DNA of 39,200 nt. Origin: Syntrophorhabdales bacterium (GTDB lineage Bacteria; Desulfobacterota; Syntrophorhabdia; Syntrophorhabdales; Syntrophorhabdaceae). Within the stretch, counting starts at the first letter, position 1, and each line of letters opens with the position of its first letter. Positions 1-6,828 of the stretch are shown piece after piece. The notes under the pieces were generated by a model. The model did no database searches. It was not told the DNA's origin and was given only the letters and a program-made list of their open reading frames with translations. The translations under genes were made by a program, and so were the position numbers. The stretch spans positions 1 to 39,200 of the forward strand of contig JAGPMK010000015.1 of NCBI GenBank assembly GCA_018052995.1. The letters run 5' to 3'.

Positions 1-112
1 TGGCAAGACATCTTGTTATTGCACTTGTGAGTGTTGTCTTACCATGGTCGATGTGTCCTATGGTGCCTATGTTCACATGGGGTTTGGTTCTTTCAAACTT
101 TTTCTTAGCCAT
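1..112 (-). CDS. tuf: Elongation factor Tu, N-terminal part (runs off left edge)
   Basis: The minus strand from the ATG at 112 reads [20 protein letters not shown] and continues into the GTP-binding P-loop GHIDHGKTT, the standard N-terminus of EF-Tu. Only the first 37 codons are inside the window. A strong ribosome site (GGAGGT) lies about 6 bases before the ATG. The gene begins 23 bases after the 3' end of tRNA-Thr(GGT), so it is almost certainly the last gene of the tRNA-tuf transcript. EF-Tu delivers aminoacyl-tRNA to the ribosome. Whether a second tuf copy exists cannot be seen here. Confidence 0.97.
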   Translation of the reverse strand, partial: MAKKKFERTKPHVNIGTIGHIDHGKTTLTSAITRCLA

Positions 113-135
113 AGAGGACCTCCGTTTTATATTTA

Positions 136-211
136 TGGAGCCCACGACCGGAATTGAACCGGTGACCACTTCCTTACCAAGGAAGTGCTCTTCCGACTGA
201 GCTACGCGGGC
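136..211 (-). tRNA. thrT: tRNA-Thr (anticodon GGT)
   Basis: The minus strand folds as a full cloverleaf. The acceptor strand GCCCGCG pairs with CGTGGGC, the T arm contains GGTTCAATTCC, and the anticodon stem encloses GGT. The CCA end is encoded (138-136). It lies just before tuf, as thrT does in E. coli. Confidence 0.97.
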
Positions 212-304
212 AAAACAGGAATTAACCTGTTTAATTATCTTACTTAAATTATAGCAAAAATTATATCCCCATAAAACATAAAAGGATATAAAATTATCAA
301 ATTT

Positions 305-381
305 TGGAGCGGGAAACGGGACTCGAACCCGCGACCCTCAGCTTGGAAGGCTGATGCTCTAACCAGCTGAGCTACTCCCGC
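305..381 (-). tRNA. glyT: tRNA-Gly (anticodon TCC)
   Basis: Minus-strand cloverleaf with acceptor GCGGGAG pairing with TTCCCGC, D arm TAGCTCAGCTGG, anticodon loop CTTCCAA (anticodon TCC) and T arm GGTTCGAGTCC. CCA is encoded at 307-305. It is the third tRNA of the four-tRNA operon. Confidence 0.97.
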
Positions 382-513
382 CCTTAAATTCAGTCAATAG
401 TGCATAGCTACTATCTTATCTGGGTGATTTTATTAGGCTATTCTACTTTTTCAATAAAAGAAGAAGCTGTTCTGATCACCACTATTCACTATCACTCAGC
501 AACTACAAAAATA

Positions 514-598
514 TGGTGGAGAGGGGAGGGATCGAACCTCCGAAGGCTGCGCCAACAGATTTACAGTCTGCCCCCTTTGGCCACTCGGGAACCTCTCC
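514..598 (-). tRNA. tyrU: tRNA-Tyr (anticodon GTA)
   Basis: Minus-strand class II tRNA with a long variable arm. The acceptor GGAGAGG pairs with CCTCTCC, the anticodon loop contains GTA, and the T arm reads GGTTCGATCC. CCA is encoded at 516-514. Only one base separates it from the upstream tRNA-Thr(TGT), so the two are processed from one transcript. Confidence 0.97.
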
Positions 599-599
599 A

Positions 600-675
600 T
601 GGAGCTGGTGATGGGACTCGAACCCGCAACCTGCTGATTACAAATCAGCTGCTCTGCCGATTGAGCTACACCAGC
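600..675 (-). tRNA. thrU: tRNA-Thr (anticodon TGT)
   Basis: Minus-strand cloverleaf with acceptor GCTGGTG pairing with CACCAGC, anticodon TGT in the loop TTTGTAA, and T arm GGTTCGAGTCC. CCA is encoded (602-600). It is the first gene of the tRNA-tuf operon, about 70 bases after the predicted transcription start. Confidence 0.97.
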
Positions 676-752
676 TTAAATAATTATTTTAATACAAGAC
701 CACTATAAAAAGCAATATATTGACAAAATTTTTTTTAATTCAAAACTTCGTT

Positions 753-781
753 ATTATACACATTAAAGCATGTGTTGACAA
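753..781 (-). promoter_or_regulatory. Sigma-70-type promoter of the tRNA-tuf operon
   Basis: On the minus strand, -35 TTGTCA (781-776) and a perfect -10 TATAAT (758-753) are separated by exactly 17 bases. Predicted transcription starts near 746, giving a leader of about 70 nt before tRNA-Thr(TGT). The -35 box overlaps that of the plsY promoter on the other strand by five bases. Confidence 0.8.
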
Positions 782-803
782 GACAATTTACATTGAATAT
801 TAT
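775..803 (+). promoter_or_regulatory. Sigma-70-type promoter of plsY
   Basis: A perfect -35 TTGACA (775-780) and a -10 TATTAT (798-803) are 17 bases apart. The expected transcription start is at about 810, only one or two bases before the plsY ATG at 812, and there is no Shine-Dalgarno sequence. The mRNA would be leaderless or nearly so. The -35 overlaps the opposing tRNA-operon -35. Confidence 0.72.
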
Positions 804-811
804 AAAAAATT

Positions 812-1393
812 ATGATTTATGTTCTTTTTGTTTCTGCAGCATATCTTATTGGCTCTATCCCTGTAGGTTTATTTCTTTCAAAAATACACGGTAAAGACCC
901 AAGAAAGACAGGGAGTGGGAATATAGGGGCAACGAATGTTATGAGGACTGCTGGTAAGACAGCAGGCATTATAACACTTATTGGTGATGTGGCAAAGGGT
1001 TTTCTGCCTGTTGTATTAACCTCATATTACAGCAGTTCATATTTTCTTGTGGCACTGACAGGTCTTTCTGCATTTCTTGGTCACCTGTATCCTGTTTATC
1101 TGAGATTCAGGGGTGGCAAGGGGGTTGCTACAGCCCTTGGTGTTTATCTTGCAGTAAGTCCAACGGCGATATTGATAGATATTCTTATCTTTATCGCCGT
1201 TCTTTTTAAATGGAGGTATGTCTCCCTTGGTTCACTAGTAGGGGCATTTATGATGCCTGTTATTCTTTTTTTTCTGAGAGCCCCGAATCTATACATAGCT
1301 CTTTCCATCCTGATTAGCATCTTTATTCTTCTCAAGCATAAAGATAACATCACAAGGCTTGCAAGAGGAGAAGAGAATAAGTTCAAGATATAG
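812..1393 (+). CDS. plsY: Glycerol-3-phosphate acyltransferase PlsY (acyl-phosphate dependent)
   Basis: PlsY is an integral membrane enzyme that transfers an acyl group from acyl-phosphate to glycerol 3-phosphate, giving lysophosphatidic acid, the first step of phospholipid synthesis. The 193-residue product has the usual family length. It shows the family motifs: GSIPVG near residue 15, the glycine-rich SGNIGATNVMR loop near 36-46, and GHLYPVYLRFRGGKGVAT near 90-107. Several hydrophobic segments follow. The ATG at 812 fits the start of the family and is preceded by a strong promoter but no ribosome site. It converges on the adenine-deaminase-family gene with an 11-base gap. No partner plsX is in the window. 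Confidence 0.95.
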   Translation: MIYVLFVSAAYLIGSIPVGLFLSKIHGKDPRKTGSGNIGATNVMRTAGKTAGIITLIGDVAKGFLPVVLTSYYSSSYFLVALTGLSAFLGHLYPVYLRFRGGKGVATALGVYLAVSPTAILIDILIFIAVLFKWRYVSLGSLVGAFMMPVILFFLRAPNLYIALSILISIFILLKHKDNITRLARGEENKFKI

Positions 1394-1404
1394 AATACAA
1401 TGTT

Positions 1405-3144
1405 TCAGATAAAAAGGGAGACCATCTTTTTATTCTTGATATCAGCAAGCCCCTTGTCAGTAATCCTCAAGAACGGAAGACCTGTGAACGGTATGGTCTG
1501 GATTGTAAGAAATGGTCTCTCGAATGATGACCCTATGACCTTTATCTTGTCCTCGAGCTCAAGGGTTTTTTCCTTTATCTCAGGCATACTTGATATGGGC
1601 ATGACACCGTAGGCAGGCATGGGAAATTCATATATAATCTCTCCATCTCTTACAATGACCGTGCCACCCTGGATATCTCTAATCCTGTTTACAGCTACTG
1701 CCATATCCTCTTCGCTGCTTCCTATGGTCAGTATATTGCATGTGTCCCAGATAATAGAGGTTGCCAGTGCCCCGTTTTTTATGCCCGTACCTTTTATAAA
1801 GCCCTTACCAAACTGCCTAGCCTTATTTCTGTTTATTACAGCCACAGGGATTATGTCATCTTTTAGATTTTTTTCCAGAAAACCGTCCTTTTTTATAGCC
1901 CTGCATATTATCTCCTTTGTTATGGTCTGGTTAGCTGCCTCAATGACCCGTATATATTCCTTTTCTTCCTCTGCCTTTATCATAAAATCACGGGCAGTAT
2001 ATGCGCCACATCTTATGGTATTTTTGATATAGTCAGGATAGATATAGGGTGTTATCTTTTTTTGGAATACACCATCAGAGAATACGACCTCGCCATTTAC
2101 CATAACCTTGTCAATAATGAATCTCTCTAAGTCCTGGAAGAATATTATATCAGCATATCTTAAGGGGGCAATGGCACCTAAAAATCTTAGTCTGTGATAA
2201 TCTGCAGGGTTGATGGTTGCCATTTTTATGGCATCGAAAAGAGAGAATCCGTATTCTATAGCCTTTTTTACCACGGAATCCATATAGCCCTCATCATCGA
2301 GCATTACTGCATCAAATACATCTGAAACAAGGATGAGACGCCTCTTGTCTACATTTAAACCTGCTATCTTTGATACCTCCCTAAGCTCTCTTCTCACCCA
2401 CCCCTCTCTTATCATTACATAGATACCATTTCTAATCTTTTCAATGGCTTCGTCGACGCTAACAGATTCATGGCAGGATGTTATCCCTGTAATGAGATAT
2501 TCCAATAATTTTTTACCCCTTGCACCAGATGAATGACCATCAAGGGCTTTATTTAAAGATATGGCGAGGCCAGCCTGGTCGAGTATCCTTTTCTTACCCT
2601 CAACAACACTCGTCCAGTAGGCCTCCCCAATACCCAAAAAATCATCTCTTTTAAGGAGTCTCTCAAAGTCTCTAATGCCTATTCCCTTTGATTCCTCCAT
2701 CTCTGGGAAGGGGGGTGTTAATGGCGGTGCCACAAAATAGCACCTTAGAGGGTATCCTTTTGTGCTTTCGATAAAACTCATTACCCCCTTTATACCACAG
2801 GCATTAGCAATCATGGCAAATTCTGTTATAACTGTGGTTGTTCCGCCCCTGATAGAATAGGGCACAAATTCATAGAAGGGATATATACTGTCAAGGTGGG
2901 TATGGGCATCTATGAACCCAGGACAGAGATACAGGCCCTGGGCATCAATAATATCAACATCACTAGAGGATGTTGTCCAGTTTTTTTCCACAGATACTAT
3001 CCAGCCATCCTTTATAAGGATATCCATGTCCTCATCTATCGAGTCAGTAAAGACATTTATCACATTTGCGTTCTTTATCACTGTATCGGGAGGGATCATG
3101 CCTTTGGTTGTATCAAGCAGTGTTTTTAAAATATCTCCAGTCAT
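1405..3144 (-). CDS. ade: Adenine deaminase family amidohydrolase
   Basis: This 579-residue product has the usual length of bacterial adenine deaminases, metal enzymes that convert adenine to hypoxanthine plus ammonia in purine salvage. It starts with an amidohydrolase N-terminal sandwich, then GFIDAHTHLDS (metal-binding HxH), a central barrel with DGHSSGARGKKL and the family signature EAIEKIRNGIYVMIREGW, and a C-terminal adenine-deaminase domain. Two family motifs are altered. The usual HVHIESS is HTHLDS, and the stretch usually written DPHEIANV reads EFAMIANACG, lacking the His/Glu. The base specificity is therefore uncertain, and it may be a YerA-like paralogue. The start is supported by GAAGGAGGT 7 bases upstream. 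It follows the ThiI-like gene by 19 bases, so the two are probably co-transcribed. Confidence 0.85.
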   Translation of the reverse strand: MTGDILKTLLDTTKGMIPPDTVIKNANVINVFTDSIDEDMDILIKDGWIVSVEKNWTTSSSDVDIIDAQGLYLCPGFIDAHTHLDSIYPFYEFVPYSIRGGTTTVITEFAMIANACGIKGVMSFIESTKGYPLRCYFVAPPLTPPFPEMEESKGIGIRDFERLLKRDDFLGIGEAYWTSVVEGKKRILDQAGLAISLNKALDGHSSGARGKKLLEYLITGITSCHESVSVDEAIEKIRNGIYVMIREGWVRRELREVSKIAGLNVDKRRLILVSDVFDAVMLDDEGYMDSVVKKAIEYGFSLFDAIKMATINPADYHRLRFLGAIAPLRYADIIFFQDLERFIIDKVMVNGEVVFSDGVFQKKITPYIYPDYIKNTIRCGAYTARDFMIKAEEEKEYIRVIEAANQTITKEIICRAIKKDGFLEKNLKDDIIPVAVINRNKARQFGKGFIKGTGIKNGALATSIIWDTCNILTIGSSEEDMAVAVNRIRDIQGGTVIVRDGEIIYEFPMPAYGVMPISSMPEIKEKTLELEDKIKVIGSSFERPFLTIQTIPFTGLPFLRITDKGLADIKNKKMVSLFI

Positions 3145-3163
3145 AATTATACCTCCTTCAATA

Positions 3164-4153
3164 TTAGATTATAATCTCTTCAATCCCCACTAGTCTTTTT
3201 TCTGCCTTGAAAATCATTGTATCTCTATTTTTTATCTCTATGGGGATAATATCCATATTAACTGTTCTACTGAAATGGCATATAAGGTTTGCTGCCACAG
3301 TGAGGATATCATCATCAGTTTTACCTTTTATCAGCCCCATGGGTCCTGTAAAACCTGAAGGAACAACAAGCATGTATCCTTCTGACCAAAGCATGGAGAG
3401 CCTTTCGTTCTCGTTCTTGTCTCTACCGATAACAATCTTAACGTCTTTGTTTAGTCTAAAGTGTCTTCCCACACTCAACAGCTCTATGTCCTTCATGGTA
3501 AAAAATGCATCATGTGAAAACAGATCCCTTAATCTTCGAGAAAACACAGGTTCTGTGAGAAGGCATCCCCCGCCAGGACAGCCAAATTCCCTCAAATCAA
3601 ACTCTTTTACAAGCTCATACTGGACAGCCCTTGACCTGCCTGTAATATCAAAGAGTCTTGCCCTGTCCACTATCCCCTCCTGTTCAGGTATTGTCTCCGG
3701 AAAATGCATGGCTGAGAGGGGTCTTAATATGAGACCCTTGAGCCCACTCTCTTTTTCAATAAGATTCATAGCGTCTCGCCTCTGAGACATAGGTCTTTGA
3801 CCAAGAACCTCTCCTGTAATAATAAAGCCTGCACCCTCTTCCTGCATAACCACCTTAGCTGTTTTCAGCATATAGATCCTGCAGTCAATACATGGGTTCA
3901 TGTTTTTTCCGTACCCGTACCTTGGTTTCCTAACGATCTCAATAAAATTAATGTCTTTTTCCTTTACTATTAATCTTATACCAAGTTCCTCAGCAGACCT
4001 TGCTGCCTGCATACCCCTTTCTCTTTCCCTTCTACTCTTAAAAGGGGATGTAAGGTGGAGAGCTACGACCTCTATGCCCTGGGACTGGATTATCCTTGAT
4101 GCAAGGACACTATCAAGACCGCCTGAGAGAAGGGATATAGCCTTTCTATTCAT
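3164..4153 (-). CDS. ThiI-like PP-loop sulfurtransferase/ATP-pyrophosphatase
   Basis: The 329-residue protein opens with an N-type ATP pyrophosphatase PP-loop, SGGLDS at residues 10-15, which adenylates a substrate using ATP. It carries the cysteine pair NPCIDCRIYMLK near residue 88 and GCPGGGCLL near residue 193, which suggests thiolation chemistry or metal binding. The middle (GEVLGQRPMSQR) resembles tRNA thiouridylases of the MnmA/ThiI superfamily. The C-terminal 100 residues (GRHFRLNKDVKIVIGR, then a VPSGFTGPMGL stretch) resemble the NFACT-R_2 RNA-binding domain found on some ThiI-like proteins. There is no N-terminal ferredoxin-like/THUMP extension, so it is not classical ThiI. The likely role is tRNA 4-thiouridine or related thio-modification (inference). 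The ATG at 4153 has only a weak ribosome site. Confidence 0.72.
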   Translation of the reverse strand: MNRKAISLLSGGLDSVLASRIIQSQGIEVVALHLTSPFKSRRERERGMQAARSAEELGIRLIVKEKDINFIEIVRKPRYGYGKNMNPCIDCRIYMLKTAKVVMQEEGAGFIITGEVLGQRPMSQRRDAMNLIEKESGLKGLILRPLSAMHFPETIPEQEGIVDRARLFDITGRSRAVQYELVKEFDLREFGCPGGGCLLTEPVFSRRLRDLFSHDAFFTMKDIELLSVGRHFRLNKDVKIVIGRDKNENERLSMLWSEGYMLVVPSGFTGPMGLIKGKTDDDILTVAANLICHFSRTVNMDIIPIEIKNRDTMIFKAEKRLVGIEEIII

Positions 4154-4249
4154 TACATTAAAGAGCTTTCTAAATCTTTTTATATTTAAGGATGTTAAAA
4201 TTCATCCTGCAAAGGTGGAATGGCTCTCCATATCTCAAATATAATTAAA

Positions 4250-4342
4250 TTAATGAATGCCTATTATCTTTTGCTTGAGATTCTCCTCAAGTGTCACTGA
4301 TGGCACTCTGAATATGAGACGACCTTTATATGTTTTCTGCAT
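4250..4342 (-). pseudogene. 30-codon ORF overlapping HcyBio end; possible NIL-domain remnant
   Basis: An ATG at 4342 opens a 30-codon frame that overlaps the last 17 bases of the HcyBio gene. The peptide begins MQKTYKGRLIFRVPSVTLEE. The stretch RLIFRVP is vaguely like the first strand of NIL domains. In methanogens and other anaerobes a NIL-ferredoxin protein is the usual partner of HcyBio. The frame stops after about one strand and helix, and no continuation with cysteine motifs was found in the next 90 bases. It could be a truncated partner gene or chance. There is no composition or ribosome-site evidence to decide. Confidence 0.25.
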
Positions 4343-5534
4343 CCCTGACCTCAAGGGTATTCATCTTAATACCTGAATCTATTCCTGGTAGTGGGGCCAC
4401 TGGATTTGTAAGGAGAAAACCCCCTGATTGAATCCAGTCCTTGAGTATTCCTGCAATCTCCCTTGCCTTAAGATAGCTTGAGATAGGAAACGTAGGGACC
4501 TCTGTCCCATTGACATCTATCTTCCCTGATTTAAGCTGTGCATAATTTACCTCACAGAGGCTCACAGGATTTCTGTTAGGATAATCATTTCCATAATCAA
4601 CAACCTGCGCCCAATAATCCTCATCGCTTCTTGATGTAAAATATGCCATCTCTTCATCTATGATAGGGATGGGGATACCCAGGCCTACAAACATTGTAGC
4701 CCCATAGCCTATAAAACTTGCGCCCTTTAAAAACAAAGGGCTCATCTGTTTTACATCACCTATGGTTGCCAGGGTCCCTGCCCCTGCCCTTGGTATACCG
4801 TCTGGACTCCTCGGCACGTTGGGATTATGCTGCGTCCCGTTCCATGTAATATATCCAATACCACCGCCTAAAAAGATCTTTGTCCCTATGCCTATCGTTC
4901 TATACTTAGGGTCTTTAAGAAGGGGCGAAAGCTGTCCTGCGCTGCAATAGTTTGCGCTGTGAAGATTGGGTTTTATTATCCCCATATACGTATATATTAT
5001 CCTATTTGTGAGGTTTACCGCCACGTTATAATTTTGATAACTATTTCGTGGATTAAAAAGATACGCCTCATTAACATTATTTTTATTGATATAGGTCTCT
5101 ATCTTTTTTCTAGGGTAACAATCCGTGCCATAGGCACTTGCAACCAATCTTATATCCCTCCCGCTTACAAATTCCTCTATCACATGACCGCCGCCGTATT
5201 TGAATGCCCCAGGATAGACCATATTTCTGGGGTCATCATCAGGCATGGCAGTAGCCCCTATATAGATATCTACTGCTGCCAGCCCGCAATAGGCAGGAAC
5301 ATCGTTAAGAAGACACCTACCCCCACCGATTTTTATCCTTGGCTTGGAATGCCCTACATTGAGAAACATGCCGCTACCACACATAGGACCAAATGTTCCA
5401 GTAGTTACTACATCCACATATTCAGAGGCATTTTTTGTGCCCTTTTCCCTTGCTATCTCTATCATCTCCTCGGCAGTTACAATAATAGCCTTCCCTGCCT
5501 TGATCTTCTCATTTATTTCATCTATTGTTTTCAA
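4326..5534 (-). CDS. Homocysteine biosynthesis protein, HcyBio (DUF39) family
   Basis: The 402-residue protein matches the HcyBio/DUF39 family. In Methanosarcina this family is needed, with a NIL-ferredoxin partner, to make homocysteine from aspartate semialdehyde and sulfide. Recognisable blocks are the glycine-rich FGPMCGSGMFLNVGH near residues 48-62, GGGRCLLNDVPAYCGLAAVD, VASAYGTDCYPRK, and LGGGIGYITWNGTQHNP. Conserved cysteines lie in GRCLL, AYCGL and GTDCYPR. The TTG start at 5534 is chosen because GAGGAGG lies six bases upstream. The normal ferredoxin partner is absent; only a 30-codon fragment follows. The cellular location should be the cytoplasm. The family call is firm; the reaction rests on the methanogen work. 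Confidence 0.86.
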   Translation of the reverse strand: MKTIDEINEKIKAGKAIIVTAEEMIEIAREKGTKNASEYVDVVTTGTFGPMCGSGMFLNVGHSKPRIKIGGGRCLLNDVPAYCGLAAVDIYIGATAMPDDDPRNMVYPGAFKYGGGHVIEEFVSGRDIRLVASAYGTDCYPRKKIETYINKNNVNEAYLFNPRNSYQNYNVAVNLTNRIIYTYMGIIKPNLHSANYCSAGQLSPLLKDPKYRTIGIGTKIFLGGGIGYITWNGTQHNPNVPRSPDGIPRAGAGTLATIGDVKQMSPLFLKGASFIGYGATMFVGLGIPIPIIDEEMAYFTSRSDEDYWAQVVDYGNDYPNRNPVSLCEVNYAQLKSGKIDVNGTEVPTFPISSYLKAREIAGILKDWIQSGGFLLTNPVAPLPGIDSGIKMNTLEVRDAENI

Positions 5535-5902
5535 CTACTGCCTCCTCTTCAATGAAACATATAAAACACAAAAATTTTTACGGTCTGTGATCTCAAATAA
5601 TTCACTCATCTACCTAACTTTGGGTATCTAATGTTATAGCTGGATGTTCAAGATCCCTTTCAAGGTATTTGTTTTTGAACTCAATCTTATCATTACCATT
5701 AGATAAAATCTATAATAAATTTTTAGGCAACCAACCTGGATTCCCAATGTAAATATTTCCTTTTATGTTAGGAGCGTTTGGGACAAAATAAAACTATTTC
5801 CTGTAATGGAAAATACATTATATCCAGGGAGGATGCTTCGCAATGGGAGAAAAAGCGGATGAATAATCTTCACTGGGGCTTGCTATTTTTATCTCTATGT
5901 CC
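5535..5902. other. Non-coding stretch upstream of HcyBio and the CAU tRNA
   Basis: About 370 bases between the divergent HcyBio gene and the tRNA promoter carry no convincing gene. Frames are short and AT-rich. The part next to 5535 holds the HcyBio ribosome site and presumably its promoter, but I could not pick a convincing -35/-10 pair. No repeat or conserved RNA motif was recognised. Confidence 0.5.
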
Positions 5903-5931
5903 TTGACAAAATAAATGTTATTGTTTAATCT
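5903..5931 (+). promoter_or_regulatory. Promoter of the CAU-anticodon tRNA
   Basis: A perfect -35 TTGACA (5903-5908) is followed after 17 bases by -10 TAATCT (5926-5931). Transcription would start near 5938, about 6 bases before the mature tRNA 5' end at 5944. Confidence 0.75.
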
Positions 5932-5943
5932 ATATCAAAATAA

Positions 5944-6016
5944 GGGCCCATAGCTCAGTTGGAAGAGCCACCGGCTCATAACCGGTAGGCCCCTGGTTCG
6001 AGCCCAGGTGGGCCCA
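5944..6016 (+). tRNA. tRNA with anticodon CAT (elongator Met or lysidine-type Ile2)
   Basis: Cloverleaf: acceptor GGGCCCA pairs with TGGGCCC, discriminator A at 6016; D arm TAGCTCAGTTGG; anticodon stem ACCGG/CCGGT around CTCATAA; T arm CCTGG/CCAGG with TTCGAGC. CAT can be elongator methionine, or isoleucine AUA after lysidine modification, and I cannot separate these by eye. It is not an initiator tRNA, because the first acceptor pair is G-C and the anticodon stem lacks three consecutive G-C pairs next to the loop. Unlike the four tRNAs at the left end, CCA is not encoded (next bases TTA), so it needs CCA-adding enzyme. It has its own promoter and terminator. Confidence 0.95.
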
Positions 6017-6064
6017 TTAAATTGATTATGAAAGGATGTCTAAAACAATATATTTTTTTATTCT

Positions 6065-6103
6065 AAAGGGGGTGTTCCTTAAGGGTTCACCCCCTTTAAT
6101 TTT
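6065..6103 (+). terminator. Intrinsic terminator after the CAU tRNA
   Basis: A perfect 10-bp stem, AAAGGGGGTG (6065-6074) with CACCCCCTTT (6088-6097), closes a 13-base loop and is followed by AATTTT. The T run is short, so termination may be partial. If it leaks, the tRNA promoter could feed the zinc-ribbon/rnhA/rnpB genes that follow. Confidence 0.65.
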
Positions 6104-6116
6104 ATGGAGGGTAATC

Positions 6117-6827
6117 TTGGAACATGAATTAAGGACTATCTATGAGGTTCAGCTGATAGAGACACAGATAATGGAGAGTGAAAAAAAGAGGTTTTCTGCG
6201 CCAAAAAAGATTGAGGAGATGAATAGGGAGTTGGGTGAATTGAGGGAAGTGGCAGAAAAAGAAAAAACCGTGATAGATGAATTGGAGAGGGAACGAAGAA
6301 AAAAGGAAAAGGAACTTGATGCAGAAAAAGACAAGATAAAAAAGATTGAGTCCAAACTGTATGATGTAAAGACCAATAAGGAATATCAGGCGCTCCTAAA
6401 GGAGATAGAGATGGCAAAAGAGACAAATGATAAGACAGAGGAGGATATCTTAATCCTCATGGATAGAATAGAGGATTTGAAAAAAGATTATATATCTATC
6501 GCTGAACGTCTTCAAAAAAGGGAGATAGAACTAAAAGAAGAGACTGAAAGGACCAACAAATACCTGCAAAACATGGATAAAACCCTGGCAGAACTGAAGA
6601 AACAGAGAGATGCCATGCTTGGCGTAGTAAATGATGAGTTAAAGAAAACCTACTTCAATCTTATTGAAAAAAGAGGGGGTCTCGCTGTAGTAAATGTAAA
6701 AAACGGTGTATGTCTCGGTTGTTATATGAGTATACCGCCACAGCTATTTATAGAGGTTACAAAAAACAGCAGGCTCATAACATGTCCAAGTTGCAATAGG
6801 ATCTTCTATTTCAAGGAAGATAACTGA
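6117..6827 (+). CDS. Coiled-coil zinc-ribbon protein (zf-RING_7 / CdsZ family)
   Basis: The likely product has 236 residues. I place the start at TTG 6117 because GGAGG lies six bases upstream; the open frame extends further 5' but would run across the terminator hairpin. Residues about 15-190 form a long antiparallel coiled coil rich in Glu and Lys, with the conserved LYDVKTNKEYQALLKEIEM segment in the middle. A C-terminal zinc ribbon follows, with CLGC and, 20-odd residues on, CPSC. This is the DUF164/CdsZ-type family, whose molecular role is not settled; a nucleic-acid or protein-scaffold role is usually assumed. It abuts the RNase HI gene with only one base between stop and start, and zinc-ribbon/RNase H pairs are a recurrent bacterial arrangement. 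Confidence 0.85.
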   Translation: MEHELRTIYEVQLIETQIMESEKKRFSAPKKIEEMNRELGELREVAEKEKTVIDELERERRKKEKELDAEKDKIKKIESKLYDVKTNKEYQALLKEIEMAKETNDKTEEDILILMDRIEDLKKDYISIAERLQKREIELKEETERTNKYLQNMDKTLAELKKQRDAMLGVVNDELKKTYFNLIEKRGGLAVVNVKNGVCLGCYMSIPPQLFIEVTKNSRLITCPSCNRIFYFKEDN

Positions 6828-6828
6828 T

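Noticed and set aside
400-708. 102-codon plus-strand frame across the left tRNA cluster
   Set aside because: It reads through the antisense of three tRNA genes; the peptide is explained by the tRNA sequences.
6036-6116. Upstream ATG for the zinc-ribbon protein
   Set aside because: The extension crosses the tRNA terminator hairpin and is not protein-like; TTG 6117 with GGAGG fits better.
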